Positions 45,891 through 57,434 of a stretch of DNA of 64,000 bases are shown piece by piece. The stretch's first letter is position 1, and each line of letters begins with the position of its first letter. Source of the stretch: Boletus sp. NGJ (Eukaryota > Basidiomycota > Agaricomycetes > Boletales > Boletaceae); the NCBI GenBank assembly GCA_019096195.1, contig JAGTXK010000073.1, positions 1,240,001-1,304,000 of the forward strand, read 5' to 3'. The translations under genes and the position numbers were made by a program. The notes under the pieces are model-generated. The model saw only the letters and a program-made list of their open reading frames with translations, was not told the origin of the DNA and did no database searches.

Positions 45891-46943
45891 CTAACTATTA
45901 TCCGCTATGGCAGCAAATGTGAGTGTTTCAAGACGCCCCCTTCCCTTACATTCTTTCTGGAGTAGATCAGCGAGCGTCTTGAACTGAGGAGGATCAATCA
46001 GCATGACCTAGCGACATTCTCATCAGTAACCGTGCACAAGAAATCATGACCAGCTTACATATTCCCACATCTCTGCCTTCTCCACTCGCTCGACTTGTTC
46101 AGCTGCTGATTTGATCCGTTCCTCCAACCCTTCTCCGTCTGCAGCGGGGACCGCGACACGGACACGCATGCGTGCACGTTGAATGGGCAGTTTCGATCCG
46201 GATTGAATGAGCCGCAAGGTTTCTGACACCTAGTTCACTCAGAAATAGCCAGCTCACGGTGCGAATCGGCATACCTGACTCTTGGCATTCTTGCCCGTTT
46301 TCACGCTCACCCCTGCCTCTGCCATTGCCTTTTCGATGATCCCAACAGGATACGGACGCTGCGTCGCAGGATCGACACATTTCTCTGCCACAAGAGTTGC
46401 GATTTCCTTCCGTAAGGAAGCAAGGTCATGTTCGCGCTCTTTCTCGCCGACTTGAAGCTCTCCCTTTTTCAGTATCTAAAAGACAATCCAGTTTGCAAAG
46501 ACGCGATCAGGGAGATAGACGACCGACCTCTTTCACGACCACATCCACGGACGATGTTCCGAACGCCTTCTGGAGGTCATTCGATTTCGCCACTTCGCCT
46601 TTGGAAACGTTTATGAACACGTTTGATATTTGGAGGACGTCATCTAGATCAGTTTCACTTCAAACGCAGGATGAAGGCAGAGCAGAGGGATAATTGGAAG
46701 CGGACTGACACGCCGTTTCGCCATTCTTGTACTTTATTCTTGTAGCACGCAACCTGTGAACTGTGTATCGGCACAAGCCTACTTGACAAGAGTCGTACTA
46801 TTGCATACCTCGAAACGTTTTCCGCCTTTTTTCAGGCGAACGATGGAGACATTTGTCAGTCTTGGGACCGGATGTGGGTCAGAATGTGGATAAAGAATAG
46901 GGACTACTCACTTTATTTGATTGGAAGGTTGATTAATAGGCAT
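45891..46943 (-). CDS. SDO1: SBDS/Sdo1 ribosome maturation factor
   Basis: Releases eIF6/Tif6 from nascent 60S subunits together with the GTPase EFL1. Start MPINQPSNQIK, then (after an intron) LTNVSIVRLKKGGKRFE and VACYKNKVQEWRNGV, the conserved SBDS N-terminal domain. The middle helical domain includes VGEKEREHDLASLRKEIATL and EKCVDPATQRPYPVGIIEKA, and the C-terminal domain SGSKLPIQRARMRVRVAVPA, ending AAIADNS. About 250 residues in five or six exons, normal for the family. Confidence 0.9.
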
Positions 46944-47160
46944 CGCGAGCAACGATACAGTCAGTCTGCTGTGGATACAAGGCAGATACGATGGAGATTT
47001 ATATTGGTGATGTAAGTTATGACTAGAGTCTGCCCCAAACGGAAGGCAGTCGGTTGCGAGATTTAGGAGCTATTTCAGGTGGGCTCATGTAGAACAAGAC
47101 CGAGTTGAATCATTCGGTAAAGGAGGGAGGCCGAAAGCCCCAAAGCTGCCTTCCATCTGT

Positions 47161-48911
47161 CTATTGTACATAGTTACCAGGGAAGACACCCTCTACTCCG
47201 TTCAGGCGGCCAGTCCACCAGTCCTCCTGACTTTCTGTCTTTTTCACAATCTCGATCCGATTACCAACCTTGAACGACAAATCGCCGTCGGCCTGCACGA
47301 TGCGGGGGTTCAATGGGTGCTCCCAGTAAAGAACTACTACGCACCTGAGCATCGAAGTCGTACAGCGCTGTAACGTACTCAACCACAGGCTCAGGTTTCG
47401 GTTTAGGCTTGAGTGGCGGAGGTGGAGGTGGTCGTTTCGTAGCGGCAGCAGCACCATTTCCATTATTCGAAGCAGAATAGGGTGGTGGTGGTGCGATTGA
47501 CTGGCCGGGAGGAGGAGGAGGAGGCTTCTTCACAAACGACGAACCACTACCATACGAAGGCGGTGGCATGGGGCGCGAGGCAAAACTTGCGGAGCTTGAT
47601 GCGGTTGTTGCACTGACACTGCGTCCTATAGGTGCACCGACGCTACTTTCCGCACGTTTCGCCTGAACAAGCTTGGCTGTACGAATCAGTCAGCGGGATC
47701 GGTGGACAAAGAAGGTATCGTAAGACATAACACACGTACACGTAGACACGATTCGTTTGGCGATGCCAAGGTCCTCGATTTGGCTCCAAGCATCAGTGCG
47801 TTTGTTCTCGTAATCAGAGTGGATCTGCGAGGCTGAGCCGTTGGTGACATCGTATCTGCCCTCAGCGAAGGAGTTCATCTTCTCCAGGAATAGGTAGTAA
47901 ATATTGAGCCTTGTCGAGGACAGTTGAACTTAAAGGATGTTGTAAACATTCAAGAAGCGGACGCACTGCATATAATAAAAGGAGTGGAATAAAGGGTCGA
48001 TGAACTGGCTCGCAAGCTGCATGAATCGAGGAAGGTCTTGCTTCAGTGTGTTGTTGATGTAATCATACTCATTCGTCGCCACCTCGAAGTCTTGTTCAAG
48101 CTAGGAACATCGATTACACCACAGCAGCACGTATGAATTGGTTGACAAACCTTGAACAAGTTCTTCTCGTCATTCAAACTCTTCTCCTTCTTGTCTCGAA
48201 GCTTGGTTAACGAGTTGTTGAATCGATCATAATCAATCAACTTGTGGTCACGCTTCGTGATTGTCTTTCTGATGACTTTCAAAACGCCCTGGAACTCCTT
48301 AACCGGACCGACCACACGACTCTCGATGAGTTCAAGCTCTGGTGCTACGGCAGAGCGGAGTTCGTCCAAGTGCTGGGCATAAGGAGGAGTGTTGGCGATC
48401 GTGGCGGCAGAATCGGGGTATTTGCTGCCTAGGCTGAGTTCTCCCGACAATGGTGAATATAGGAAGTTGAAGTGGTTTGCAAAGCCATTGGCACCGGTCA
48501 ACAGAGCTTAGAAATGGAGGATCGATGTTGATAGTAGATAGAAGCGACGGTCGCGATTGCATACCTATGATTGCATCCGTGTAAGCCTTGGTATCCTTGA
48601 GTAGCTTCTCTGTGGCCTTCTCGAGAGAGGAGAAGTGAGAGGTGTAGTCATCAAATTCGGGATCAGACGACTCTGACAACAGGGTGAGATCATTCGCAAC
48701 AGCATGGGAATAACTCTTACTGACTCTTTGAAAAACCGGCTTTCGTGGTGACAATGTGAGGTGTCCTGTGTGGGGTAGCGTGAGCTTCTGACAAAAAGCA
48801 AGAATGTGCAAGATCGGCTGCGGCGATACATTGCATTGGATCTCAAGTAGGTCTGCTTGAACTACAGGAAGGGTATGCTCACCTCTTGATGGCTTTGGTA
48901 AATCCCTTCAT
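47161..48911 (-). CDS. RVS167: Rvs167-type BAR-SH3 endocytosis protein
   Basis: Amphiphysin/endophilin-type protein that bends membranes at cortical actin patches during endocytosis. Start [10 protein letters not shown], then the BAR domain over several exons: [60 protein letters not shown] and the [20 protein letters not shown] arm. A Pro-rich linker with PPPPPP runs precedes a C-terminal SH3 domain: [10 protein letters not shown], then (after an intron) [29 protein letters not shown] and VFPGNYVQ. The ALYDF, WW and GNYV hallmarks are all present. Confidence 0.9.
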
Positions 48912-49280
48912 ATCGCTGCGTCTGTTGGATGCAGTCCAGCTGAAACACTTGAGAAGGAAAGTGCGGATATGTTGCTACAATGTGGAGACTAGAAGTGGAG
49001 ATATGAGATGTTGCGCATGAGAGTGCGATTATGTCATCACGCCATAGCCATTCACGTCCTTGGACTAGTGCAAAACCAGCACTCGTTATCTGATTCAGAG
49101 TGCCATGACTCGTTCGAGTCGGCCTTGGCAATGACTGATTGGCGTTATGTGAATAGGAAAACAGTGACGATTCGTGTCTTGTACCATAAATGCTGCTAGT
49201 AGTAGTATACAAATAATAACGATATGAAAGTGGACAGGGGAACAGAATGCTTTTGATATGGATGTAAAGGTGCTTCCCAA

Positions 49281-49727
49281 TCAGAAAAATTTGAGGCCGC
49301 GGCGACCGGAGTGCTTAGAGGAGGGTTTTCTCGTGCCCCAAGACATGTTGTCGTCCTCAAGCATCTCTGCCTGCAGAAGAAAAAAGAGGTTAAGCATGAT
49401 GGAGTACTCCGTACAGAATATGATGCTCACATATTCGGCACCATTGGAAGATGATGATATCAGTGATGGTGGTGGTGATGGTGACTGGAAGCCCTGCGAG
49501 ATGGTCAGAACTGGGGACCCGGCAGAGGCGTCTGACCTACCAATGGAAAAGTAGGATCCACGGGGGATGAATGACCGTTGACCGAACCAGAGCACTCGCT
49601 CGATTTAGTACTCTGGGGATGGAAAGCACGTCAGTAGCTGAAACCCTTTTGCATTATTCCATTGGACGGTTACCTTTGTGCTGCCAACGGACTGTCTCTT
49701 GAACGAAGACGAGATGATGGAAGACAT
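49281..49727 (-). CDS. 92-aa small protein of unknown family, copy A
   Basis: Four exons on the minus strand: 49674-49727, 49541-49612, 49431-49493 and 49281-49370. All introns are phase 0, of 61, 47 and 60 nt, with GT-AG ends and CTGAC or CTTAAC branch-like sites. The protein starts MSSIISSSFKRQSVGSTK, has a Ser/Pro-rich middle (FQSPSPPPSLISSSS), then an acidic AEMLEDDNMSWGTRKPSS and a basic end HSGRRGLKFF. No signal peptide, membrane span or known domain. Exons are identical at every base to copy B. Introns differ at several positions. I do not know what it does. Confidence 0.7.
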
Positions 49728-49802
49728 TGTGTGTAGAGGAGAGAGCAGACAGGCAAGTAGTAGTGGGATGAGTGGATGCCTTTTGAAAGCAAAAGATGGG
49801 CC

Positions 49803-49812
49803 TCTTTTATGT
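49803..49812 (-). promoter_or_regulatory. TATA-like box of copy A small-protein gene
   Basis: On the minus strand, CATAAAAGAGG lies 84 bases upstream of the ATG, the same spacing as TATAAAAGAGG in the two other copies. It sits in a conserved stretch that also contains GACTTTATCCGATAACG. Confidence 0.55.
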
Positions 49813-49949
49813 TGAGGGATGGAGGGCCGTTATCGGATAAAGTCATTTGCCCCGGATCTCGTGTAAGAGTCCGCTTCTTGACGAGGCCGCGGGAGAGAAC
49901 AGGTACAGCTTACTGATGGCCTGGAACGTTCACACCCTTTCCGGGATTC

Positions 49950-50381
49950 TCATATGTAGCGGTTGGGTCGTTTCTTCGGCTTTCTCGGTTTACCCCACGC
50001 CAAGTCATCCTCGTCCAAATATTCAGCTTGGATCTGAACGTGACAACAAGTGAGCGGAAAAAACCCGCCTCCACTATCTCCGTGGCTTACCCCGTACACT
50101 TCCTCCCCTTCGAAGCCTATTGCGGGGTTGCCAGCTCTTTGGTATTCATTCCTCGGTGGCTTACCAAAGGTGTCATTCCATGCGCCGCACGATGAATGTC
50201 GACCTTACAGCCGTGGCCAATACATGACTTCAACATTTGCCAGAATTCGGACAGCCCCCGATGCTTTTTTTCGTCGTTATAATTGCCTGGGTGAATCATT
50301 CAGTTACCAAGCGAAGCGAAGGTTACGGTGGGACGTTCGCACAGCGTTGCGATAACAATGTGATGCTAAAAAGGAGAACAT
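49950..50381 (-). CDS. Candidate 86-aa protein (MFSF family), copy A
   Basis: Three exons are proposed: 50327-50381 (MFSFLASHCYRNAVRTSH), 50165-50286 (NYNDEKKHRGLSEFWQML, then KSCIGHGCKVD and AAHGMTPL) and 49950-50033 (IQAEYLDEDDLAWGKPRK, ending RPNRYI). Coding length is 261 nt, a multiple of three. The first intron is 40 nt. The second is about 130 nt and contains two similar donor-like blocks (GGTAAGCCAC). A TATATAAAGAGG box lies about 35 bases upstream of the ATG. The model rests on frame continuity and on the coding-like third exon, shared with copy C except for one synonymous base. An unspliced reading stops at ELATPQ. No known domain. Confidence 0.4.
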
Positions 50382-50453
50382 GATGGACGTCAAGGGCGTA
50401 AGTTGTAACCTCTTTATATACCAAACTCTTTGCAACTGACTATCATCGTAAGT

Positions 50454-53400
50454 GCCAACGGCGACAGACCTTCTAATGCCATGTTTGCAGCCGTCATCTT
50501 CGTGTTTGCCAACACAAAGCCTGACCTGAGGTTAGGTTACGTACAAGTCAAGCCAAGACTATTACCCACGGGCACGATTCTTGCGATGTAAAACCTCTAC
50601 GGTCCAGGAATTATATCGCTCCAGACCAGAGTCTCTCTTTGACTGGAAACCCGGGTACACTTCATTTATCGAAATGCTTCTGAAGGTACTGCCACGCTTG
50701 TGCAAGCTGGGACGCTGCTAGGTATGGGATCGAGGTAGCGCGTTGACCTATACGGTGAATCTTGTCGTGCAACTATTCAGGCGGGAGCTTAGTCAACAGG
50801 GTTTCTCCTTTGCCGACAGTTGTCTACCCGTCCACTGAACTACAATAAACACAGGGATGGATTCTTGGAATGATCCCGTCTACGAGATACTCGTCAGGTC
50901 GACCTTGATCAAGGCATCAAACACTCACGTAAAAGGCGTAAGGAAGGTAAGTTGATGGATCTCAGATATACTGGAATCACACGTGTAAGAAGTGAGAAGC
51001 ATATTCATATTTAACTTGACGTACCGGCGTCTTGATGCTTAAAGACTAGCAGGCCCTCTTCGGCAGTCTACCGTGACGGTATGTATCCCGCTGCTGGGCG
51101 AAGAAACTGTCTGTAGACAGTGCGGGAGTAAGCACGTCAGCCAAGTACTCCCTGAGGATGCTCATGACGGTGTTGAAGTCTGCCTGCCTTGATGATAGGG
51201 ATGCCCACACCAGGCTGAGAGAGCAACAAAGGGGTTGCATCGTTGAACGTACCCCAGTGTCTATGACATCACTAACGAATAGCCTTACCGCTTCACCCTC
51301 ACAACAATGCGCCCCGTCACTGCCCGCGGTTTGCGTACAAGCTTCGGGTTAGATCCGTGCACCCATCGCCGCATACACGCAACGCCGCGGGTGTCGAGAT
51401 CCGTAAAGGAGAAATTATCGGAGGTGGTAGACAAGGTGTGGTTTATCTCACATGATCCGTGGCTTCGACTTGTGTAATCGGGATCTCGAGCAGGTCAACA
51501 AGAGAGTTGGCGAGGGCTTGAAACAGGTGAGAAAGCCACAGAAAAGACAAAGAGGACCCTAGGCGAGTAAAACGCACGAGTACCCGTTGTTGGTGACGAC
51601 GAGATAACTAAACACGCAAAAGACAAGGCCGAGGGGCCGCAAGAGGGAGCAGATCAAAGAGGACAGAAACCCGAGGAGGTCGCCAACGACGCATCCTCTC
51701 TGTAAAGGGAAGGTCGTTCCAGCCGCTAAAGAAACTGGGGAAAATGCACACAAGGATGTGTCACATCCACGGAACACGCTTAATTCCTTCTCGGTCGGAA
51801 CTTGACACATGCAGACTCGCTTGCAAGTGGATGCTTGGCATCATTGTTTGCCGACAAGGCAGCCGTCATCCGGACGTTGAATTGGAGTCTCCGACTAAAA
51901 ATGCTCGAGTTGGTAGTGCTGTGGGTCATGGCAACTGCACATTGACCTCTTCGAGAAATGGAAAAAGGGTGATACATTAGCAAGCAAACGATGTTCCTCG
52001 AAGTTGTAAGACGACAGGATGGGGACTGGAGCAGACAGCAGTACTCGTAACGAGACGAGAGTTTCCCGGATTTAAACCCCGAACGTCTGCAATGTCGGAC
52101 GGCAACACAAGCGAAAGGAATGGGTTCAGTGACGTAGGCATATGTATCCAATGATTTTTTAAACCGGCTTCCTGCATCCGGGTTAATCTCCCCCTGTCTC
52201 GATGGTCAAGGAACAGAGCATATAATTTAGTGTGCATGCATACATTAAATCAGGTTTGGGTAGGTGCTGGGCTAATCATCTTCAGGTCGCCAACTTGCCA
52301 AGGAGCAAGAGGACAAGAATCACATGGTGCACCAGATTGATCAGCAGCCCTCGGATCCAGGGTACGGTACGGATCAATGCTGACAATCAAGAGTGCCGAG
52401 GGGTTTTGAGCTTTTAATGCCAAGGGTATCTCATTCTTCGCCTGTTATTTCAACCATGCGAGCCGGATACGAATCCATTGCCAATGATAGATTGTCAGAT
52501 AGAGTATTGATGGGTCACAGGTTGAGTGGATACTCAAATGATGTGTTTGCCGAATATGTGATGTTCTCTCCCCAGGCAGGGTGGTAAATATCGCGTACGA
52601 TGACAACGACTTCTGCCGGTGTGGGGTTTATCTGATTGTTACCCCCTGCGTGTGACGGAGCCGGTGATTGACCCGAGGGACCATGCAAAATATCGGACCA
52701 TAGGCGGTACCCGTCTCTGGGAAAATCATCCCCCGAGGGGAGCTCAAGGAGAGGGTATCCGAGCAACGCAGGTGAACTCGCAGGCAGTTGCTTGCCAGTT
52801 ACAGGCACGATTCGGATCCTAGATTTCGGCCCCGTTATGCATGCAGTACTGATAGTCCGGATGTTGTGTTGCTCATGGCGATTACAGTGGGTGTGGGGGA
52901 TTCGGCGATCATCTGTCAATGCGACATGTAGAATGAGCAAACCATTGCGAGGAACATACTGGTTGTGGGGGTGCCCAAATAACACCTTATCATCAGCGTG
53001 ACAAGCTGCGCGGCCTTGGTCATCCAAACGGTGGGCGCCGTAATGGGGCCACTTGAGAAATTGCTGACCAACTCGCAAAAATCAGCAAGGCGTTAAGCAA
53101 CTGGATGGATGATAGTGAGCGGAACGGGATGCAGTGTCTTATCAGATGGAAACAGTTACTGGGCTCACCCCGGATTTGCGATGAAATCGCATCAAGTGTT
53201 GTCAGGTCCAAAGTTAAACTGACAGGATAGGATGTCGCTCTCCACGCTCAATAGAATTTGGTATAATTATCTCACTGAGGGAGAGCTGACGGAGAAATGG
53301 AACGTTAGGGGCAACGAGAAAAATATCACAGCGCATGCATTGTGACAGAGCTCGACGTTGGTCTTGAACGGAAACGACCTTGCTTGGGATGCTGCAAACG

Positions 53401-53833
53401 CTGCATGGTGATATGGAGGCTGCGAGACTTGTGTGGATCCTACATATCTGATTTGATTCCGAGTCGATTTGTCAGGACCATTCGAGTAAGTATCTGAATG
53501 CGAGGTCCTACAATGTATCTCCCAGGGCCCGCGGAAGACATATTCAAGCGGAGTCCAAAAGCATGGCCGGCCGAATCGACAAGTTTCTCTACTTTGCCAT
53601 ATGATGCATTGCCCGGAGATTTGTGATAAGCAGCTCATTTAGATCGACAAGCGCGGACCAGAAAACTTTGCGAATGAGTTCTACGAGTTTCATACGTGAC
53701 GAGGGAGTAGGATCTTGACCTGACGGAAGTATAGATCAGCAGATTCTGGCAAGGTGAGAGAAAATGCAGGCATCCGGACCGCGGTAGTCCAATGATAAGA
53801 CTTGTCAGCTGTTTGACAATCATGCATAGTAGG
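50454..53833. other. Gene-poor interval between duplicated units A and B
   Basis: About 3.4 kb with no gene I can support. The longest frame is 187 codons on the minus strand (52515-53078, from MRVGQQFLKWPHYGAHRLDD). A second of 123 codons lies at 53267-53638 minus. Neither shows a domain, plausible splice structure or a promoter like those of the neighbouring units. No terminal repeats, reverse transcriptase or transposase motifs were seen. It may be decayed unique sequence. Confidence 0.5.
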
Positions 53834-54070
53834 CCGCAATCTGATAGCGGGGAATAGAAACTAAGTATACTGCAACGTTGTTCAAGAAAGGATCTAAATA
53901 CAATCATTCTGACAAAGGAACTTTTGTGTGCTGTGTGTGAGTGCGTGATGAAACCGTGGGTGGCTTATGTTCGTACCTTGTTCTCTCCCGACTTGGCTAT
54001 GGCCATGGACACCACCGTCGAGCAGCGGACTCTGGGGGAAAATGACTTTATCCGATAACGACCCTCTATC

Positions 54071-54081
54071 TATAAAAGAGG
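54071..54081 (+). promoter_or_regulatory. TATA box of copy B small-protein gene
   Basis: TATAAAAGAGG lies 84 bases upstream of the ATG, at exactly the same spacing as in copy C. It is preceded by the conserved GACTTTATCCGATAACG. Confidence 0.65.
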
Positions 54082-54154
54082 CCCATCTTTTGCTTTCAAA
54101 AGGCATCCACTCATCCCACTACTACTTGCCTGTCTGCTCTCTCCTCTACACACA

Positions 54155-54600
54155 ATGTCTTCCATCATCTCGTCTTCGTTCAAGAGACAGTCCGTTGGCA
54201 GCACAAAGGTAACCGTCCAATGGAATAATGCAAAGGGTTTCAGCTACTGACGTGCTTTCCATCCCCAGAGTACTAAATCGAGCGAGTGCTCTGGTTCGGT
54301 CAACGGTCATTCATCCCCCGTGGATCCTACTTTTCCATTGGTAGGTCAGACGTCTCTGCCGGGTCCCCAGCTCTGATCGTCTCGCAGGGCTTCCAGTCAC
54401 CATCACCACCACCATCACTGATATCATCATCTTCCAATGGTGCCGAATATGTGAGCATCATATTCTGTACGGAGTACTCCATCATGCTTAACTTCTTTTT
54501 TCTTCTGCAGGCAGAGATGCTTGAGGACGACAACATGTCTTGGGGCACGAGAAAACCCTCCTCTAAGCACTCCGGTCGCCGCGGCCTCAAATTTTTCTGA
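54155..54600 (+). CDS. 92-aa small protein of unknown family, copy B
   Basis: Exons 54155-54208, 54269-54340, 54388-54450 and 54511-54600 encode the same 92 residues as copies A and C. Exon sizes are 54, 72, 63 and 90 nt, all multiples of three, so skipping any exon would keep the frame. Against copy C only one exon base differs (GAC/GAT, Asp, synonymous, in the EDDN segment), while the three short introns and the flanks carry several substitutions. This pattern favours the spliced frame over the longer unspliced antisense frame of 98 codons at the same place. Confidence 0.72.
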
Positions 54601-55143
54601 TTGGGAAGCACCTTTACATCCATATCAAAAGCATTCTGTTCCCCTGTCCACTTTTATATCATTATTATTTGTATACTACTACTAGCAGCATTTATGGTAC
54701 AATCGTCACTGTTTTTTTTTTTTTTCCATTCATATAGTGGACGTCAATCAGTCAAAACCAAAGCCGACTCGAACGAGTCGTAGTATTATGAATCAGATAA
54801 CGAGTGCTGGCCCGCGGCCTACCTCGGACTAATTTTACATTAAACTCCAGAACGACGGAAAGGCGCAAATCTAGATTACACAAGCTCATTTTCTCTGGCC
54901 GAACTGAGGCACGCATCTCCACTGACGCTAGTAGTTGGCTGTCTGCTAGGTCAAAAGGAGAAACGAAACCTAGTCCAATGGGATTAAAATAAAATAAAAT
55001 AAAGTTGATCAGGGTAACACCCGATGCACAGCCGTCAACGTACGATGTAGGGTTCTCTGTCTTAACGCACAGCGTCGTATGTGTCTTGATTGCAAACGGA
55101 TCGTTCGATAAATTAGGGGAATCTGTTGCGAGACAGACAGTTG

Positions 55144-55280
55144 CAGTAGACTTTCGCATAATGCATGGCGTCGGGAGCAACAAATGCTGATGCACCTTGA
55201 GGTCTATGCATTATTGGAGTGCATTTCATCTGGGGGAGGGCTCGAGCGCAGCTCCTCCTGCATTATGAGAAAGTCTACTG
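55144..55280. repeat. Short inverted-repeat block in unit B
   Basis: Two 22-bp arms in opposite orientation, matching at 21 of 22 positions, start CAGTAGACTTTC and enclose about 93 bp. The arms are at 55144-55165 and 55259-55280. The same block occurs in unit C. No target-site duplication is evident. It could be a MITE-like remnant or a hairpin-forming regulatory element. Confidence 0.6.
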
Positions 55281-55771
55281 TCCCATTTCAGCGAGCGACG
55301 CGATGGTCCCATGTACCAGCGGTTACATCGGTTGAGTGGAATCGGTCAAACAATAATATAGTAACCCTTTGGCGTACCATGCAACACGATGGACTTACTT
55401 GCTGCCAGCGAATCACGGGCGATTCATCTGCATCCCGACTTCACCGGTAAATTTCAACTTGAATGCATATGCCACGTGCAGCCACGAGCGCTGCGCAGCA
55501 TACTATGATGCTGCATTGATGCACCGAGGAGGAGAAGCAGAGAATCACACGAGTGTGAGATCAGAACGTCGAGGGCTGTAGACGTCATGGAGCAATTGCC
55601 ATAACGTAGTCAGTTGCAAAGAGTTTGGTATATAGAGAGGTCTTGACGATATTTTCATACCAACTGCCAGTGTCCTATTCCTCCCTAACCACGAATCGGT
55701 CAGTGGACCGCGCATAATCCGAAACGCACGAACTGTAGAAATTTACAACTTACGCCCTTGATGTCTTCATC

Positions 55772-56067
55772 ATGTTCTCCTTTTTCGCACCACATTGTTG
55801 TTGTGCGAATATCCCACCGTAACCTTCGCTTCGCTTGGTGACTGAATGATTCACCCAGGCGACTAAACCCCACTAAAAAAGCCTCGGAGGCTGTCCACAT
55901 TCTGGCAAACGTTGAAGTCATGTTTTGGCCGCGGCTTTGAGGTCGACATGGTGAGTACACGGTTTCACATCGTACGGCGCATGGGATAACGCCTTTGGTA
56001 AACCACCGAAGAATGAATACCAAAGAGCTGGCAACCCCCAAACACGCTTCAAAGTGGTAAGCCACGG
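55772..56067 (+). pseudogene. Damaged MFSF-type gene, copy B
   Basis: It starts ATGTTCTCCTTTTTCGCACC like copies A and C, but a net loss of eight bases in exon 1 (near 55793-55802, relative to C) shifts the frame so that it reads MFSFFAPHCCCANIPP-stop. The third exon (EYLDEDDLAWGK in A and C) is missing because homology ends first. The upstream TATA is altered to TATATAGAGAGG. Confidence 0.5.
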
Positions 56068-57083
56068 CTTGCCAAAGGTTTCCGTCCCACCTAAACATCG
56101 TGGGAAAGTGTAGCCCCTGTCTTACCGGATTTTGCCGACCGACGTATGCTGCAACAGATCTACGCACTAGTGCTACCTGACCTGAACGTTTGAACCGTGA
56201 TCCCTACTGGACAAGGGGGCACACCACCAGCTGTTTGAGTCTTAATCCATTCCCGGAATCCCTCCCAGGATCCCTATACTGTCTTTCCCAGCCATTCAAG
56301 TGCCTCTGAGCTTTTTGAAAAGGTTTGTTGTTGAAATCTCGTAGGCTGAGGCTCGCTCGCACCATCACCACCGCTCGCCATCACAGCGCACGCGCCACTA
56401 CCACCAACACCCCCGTGTGCAGTACCGGAGTCACCCCCACCCCGTGCGCGAATGGCTGCCCCCGTCTGTACACAACTTGAAATGGGCACTCCACATGTGC
56501 ACAAGCACTCGCCAGTCACCCCCACCCTGTGCACGGGCACTCGCCCCCCACTGGCACCCATGCACGAACAGTCGCCTCCGCCCCTATGCAGACGACCACC
56601 CACCTGTGCAAAGGGCTCCCCGTCCCCTCTACTCCAGGCGTGAGTGATCGACAATTCCATTCTCACTGACTGTCGCATCACATCCAGTCGTGGGCATGAC
56701 TCCGAGGCTGACCACTGCATTGCTCGGCCTCCGCCTGTGCACGCTCATGCTTCAGGCCAACGGCTTGCCTCCACGACCACCCGGCGTGCTTGGGCCAGCC
56801 ACGTCTGCAAAGAGGATTAGAGCAAGGCAGACAATGACCGCAATCTTGACCAATGTACGACTCGGAGTGCGTGCTGGTGAATTGGAACCTGCCGGTTGGG
56901 GACGAGTATGTTATGATATATAGACAACCATGCACATACTACCATGTCATTCTAGGTACTTTGAGCACACTTTGATTCTCCAAAAGTCCAAAAAGTCCTC
57001 TGAGATTTTGCTGATGACTTGCCTCATTTGACCTTGCAAATGACAAGCAAGGTTTCAGCCGGCACTCCCCAAGTCACGGTGGA
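56068..57083. other. Unique GC-rich spacer between units B and C
   Basis: About 1 kb not shared with the other units. From about 56400 to 56640 the sequence is C-rich with imperfect reuse of AGTCACCCCCACCC and TGTGCACxxGCACTC words. Frames on both strands (148 codons minus, 63-77 plus) look like by-products of that composition. No gene called. Confidence 0.5.
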
Positions 57084-57350
57084 CCGCAATCTGATAGCGG
57101 GGAATAGAAACTAAATATACTGTAACGTTGCTCAAGAAAGGATCTAAATACAATCATTCTGACAAAGGAACTTTTGCGTGCTGTGTGTGAGTGCGGAGAC
57201 GGTGATGGACCGCGGGGTTGGCTTACACATGAGCATCCCAGAACGGGTGTGAACGTTCCAGGTCGACCGAACTTGGCTATGGCCATGGACACCACCGTCG
57301 AGCAACAGACTCTGGGGGAAAATGACTTTATCCGATAACGACCCTCTATC

Positions 57351-57361
57351 TATAAAAGAGG
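57351..57361 (+). promoter_or_regulatory. TATA box of copy C small-protein gene
   Basis: TATAAAAGAGG lies 84 bases upstream of the ATG, identical in sequence and spacing to copy B. Confidence 0.65.
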
Positions 57362-57434
57362 CCCATCTTTTGCTTTCAAAAGGCATCCACTCATCCCACT
57401 ACTACTTGCCTGTCTGCTCTCTCCTCTACACACA

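Larger units (their letters stand above)
49076..50453 (-). repeat. Duplicated unit, copy A (inverted, shortest)
   Basis: Reverse-complement homologue of parts of copies B and C. In minus-strand order it has the MFSF-type gene and then the 92-aa gene, joined by only about 220 bp. In B and C the 92-aa gene comes first, with 1.2 kb of extra DNA before the MFSF-type gene. It begins a short distance upstream of the RVS167 start, so the inversion or insertion landed next to that promoter. Ends were placed by eye where identity to C stops. Confidence 0.8.
53834..56067 (+). repeat. Duplicated unit, copy B
   Basis: Direct homologue of copy C, starting at a shared CCGCAATCTGATAGCGGGG. It holds the 92-aa gene with its TATA box, about 1.2 kb of conserved non-coding DNA including a short inverted-repeat block, and a damaged MFSF-type gene. 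It ends where the match to C stops after GGTAAGCCACGG. Many small indels relative to C lie outside the 92-aa gene exons. Confidence 0.85.

Noticed and set aside
49258-49554. A 98-codon open frame antisense to the 92-aa gene, present in all three copies (plus at 49258; minus at 54327-54623 and 57607-57903)
   Set aside because: It is conserved only because the sense exons are. It runs through the sense introns, and its intron-overlapping codons change freely between copies (for example PCEMVRTGDPAEAS against PCETIRAGDPAETS).
52515-53078. 187-codon minus-strand ORF
   Set aside because: Its length is not unlikely by chance in a window this size. It has no domain, no promoter like those of its neighbours and no splice logic.
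50454-53833. Degenerate transposon or retroelement between units A and B
   Set aside because: No terminal repeats, transposase or reverse-transcriptase motifs could be seen by eye.
56274-56720. 148-codon minus-strand ORF, Gly/Arg/Ser/Cys-rich
   Set aside because: Composition reflects the C-rich low-complexity spacer. Open frames occur on both strands there.
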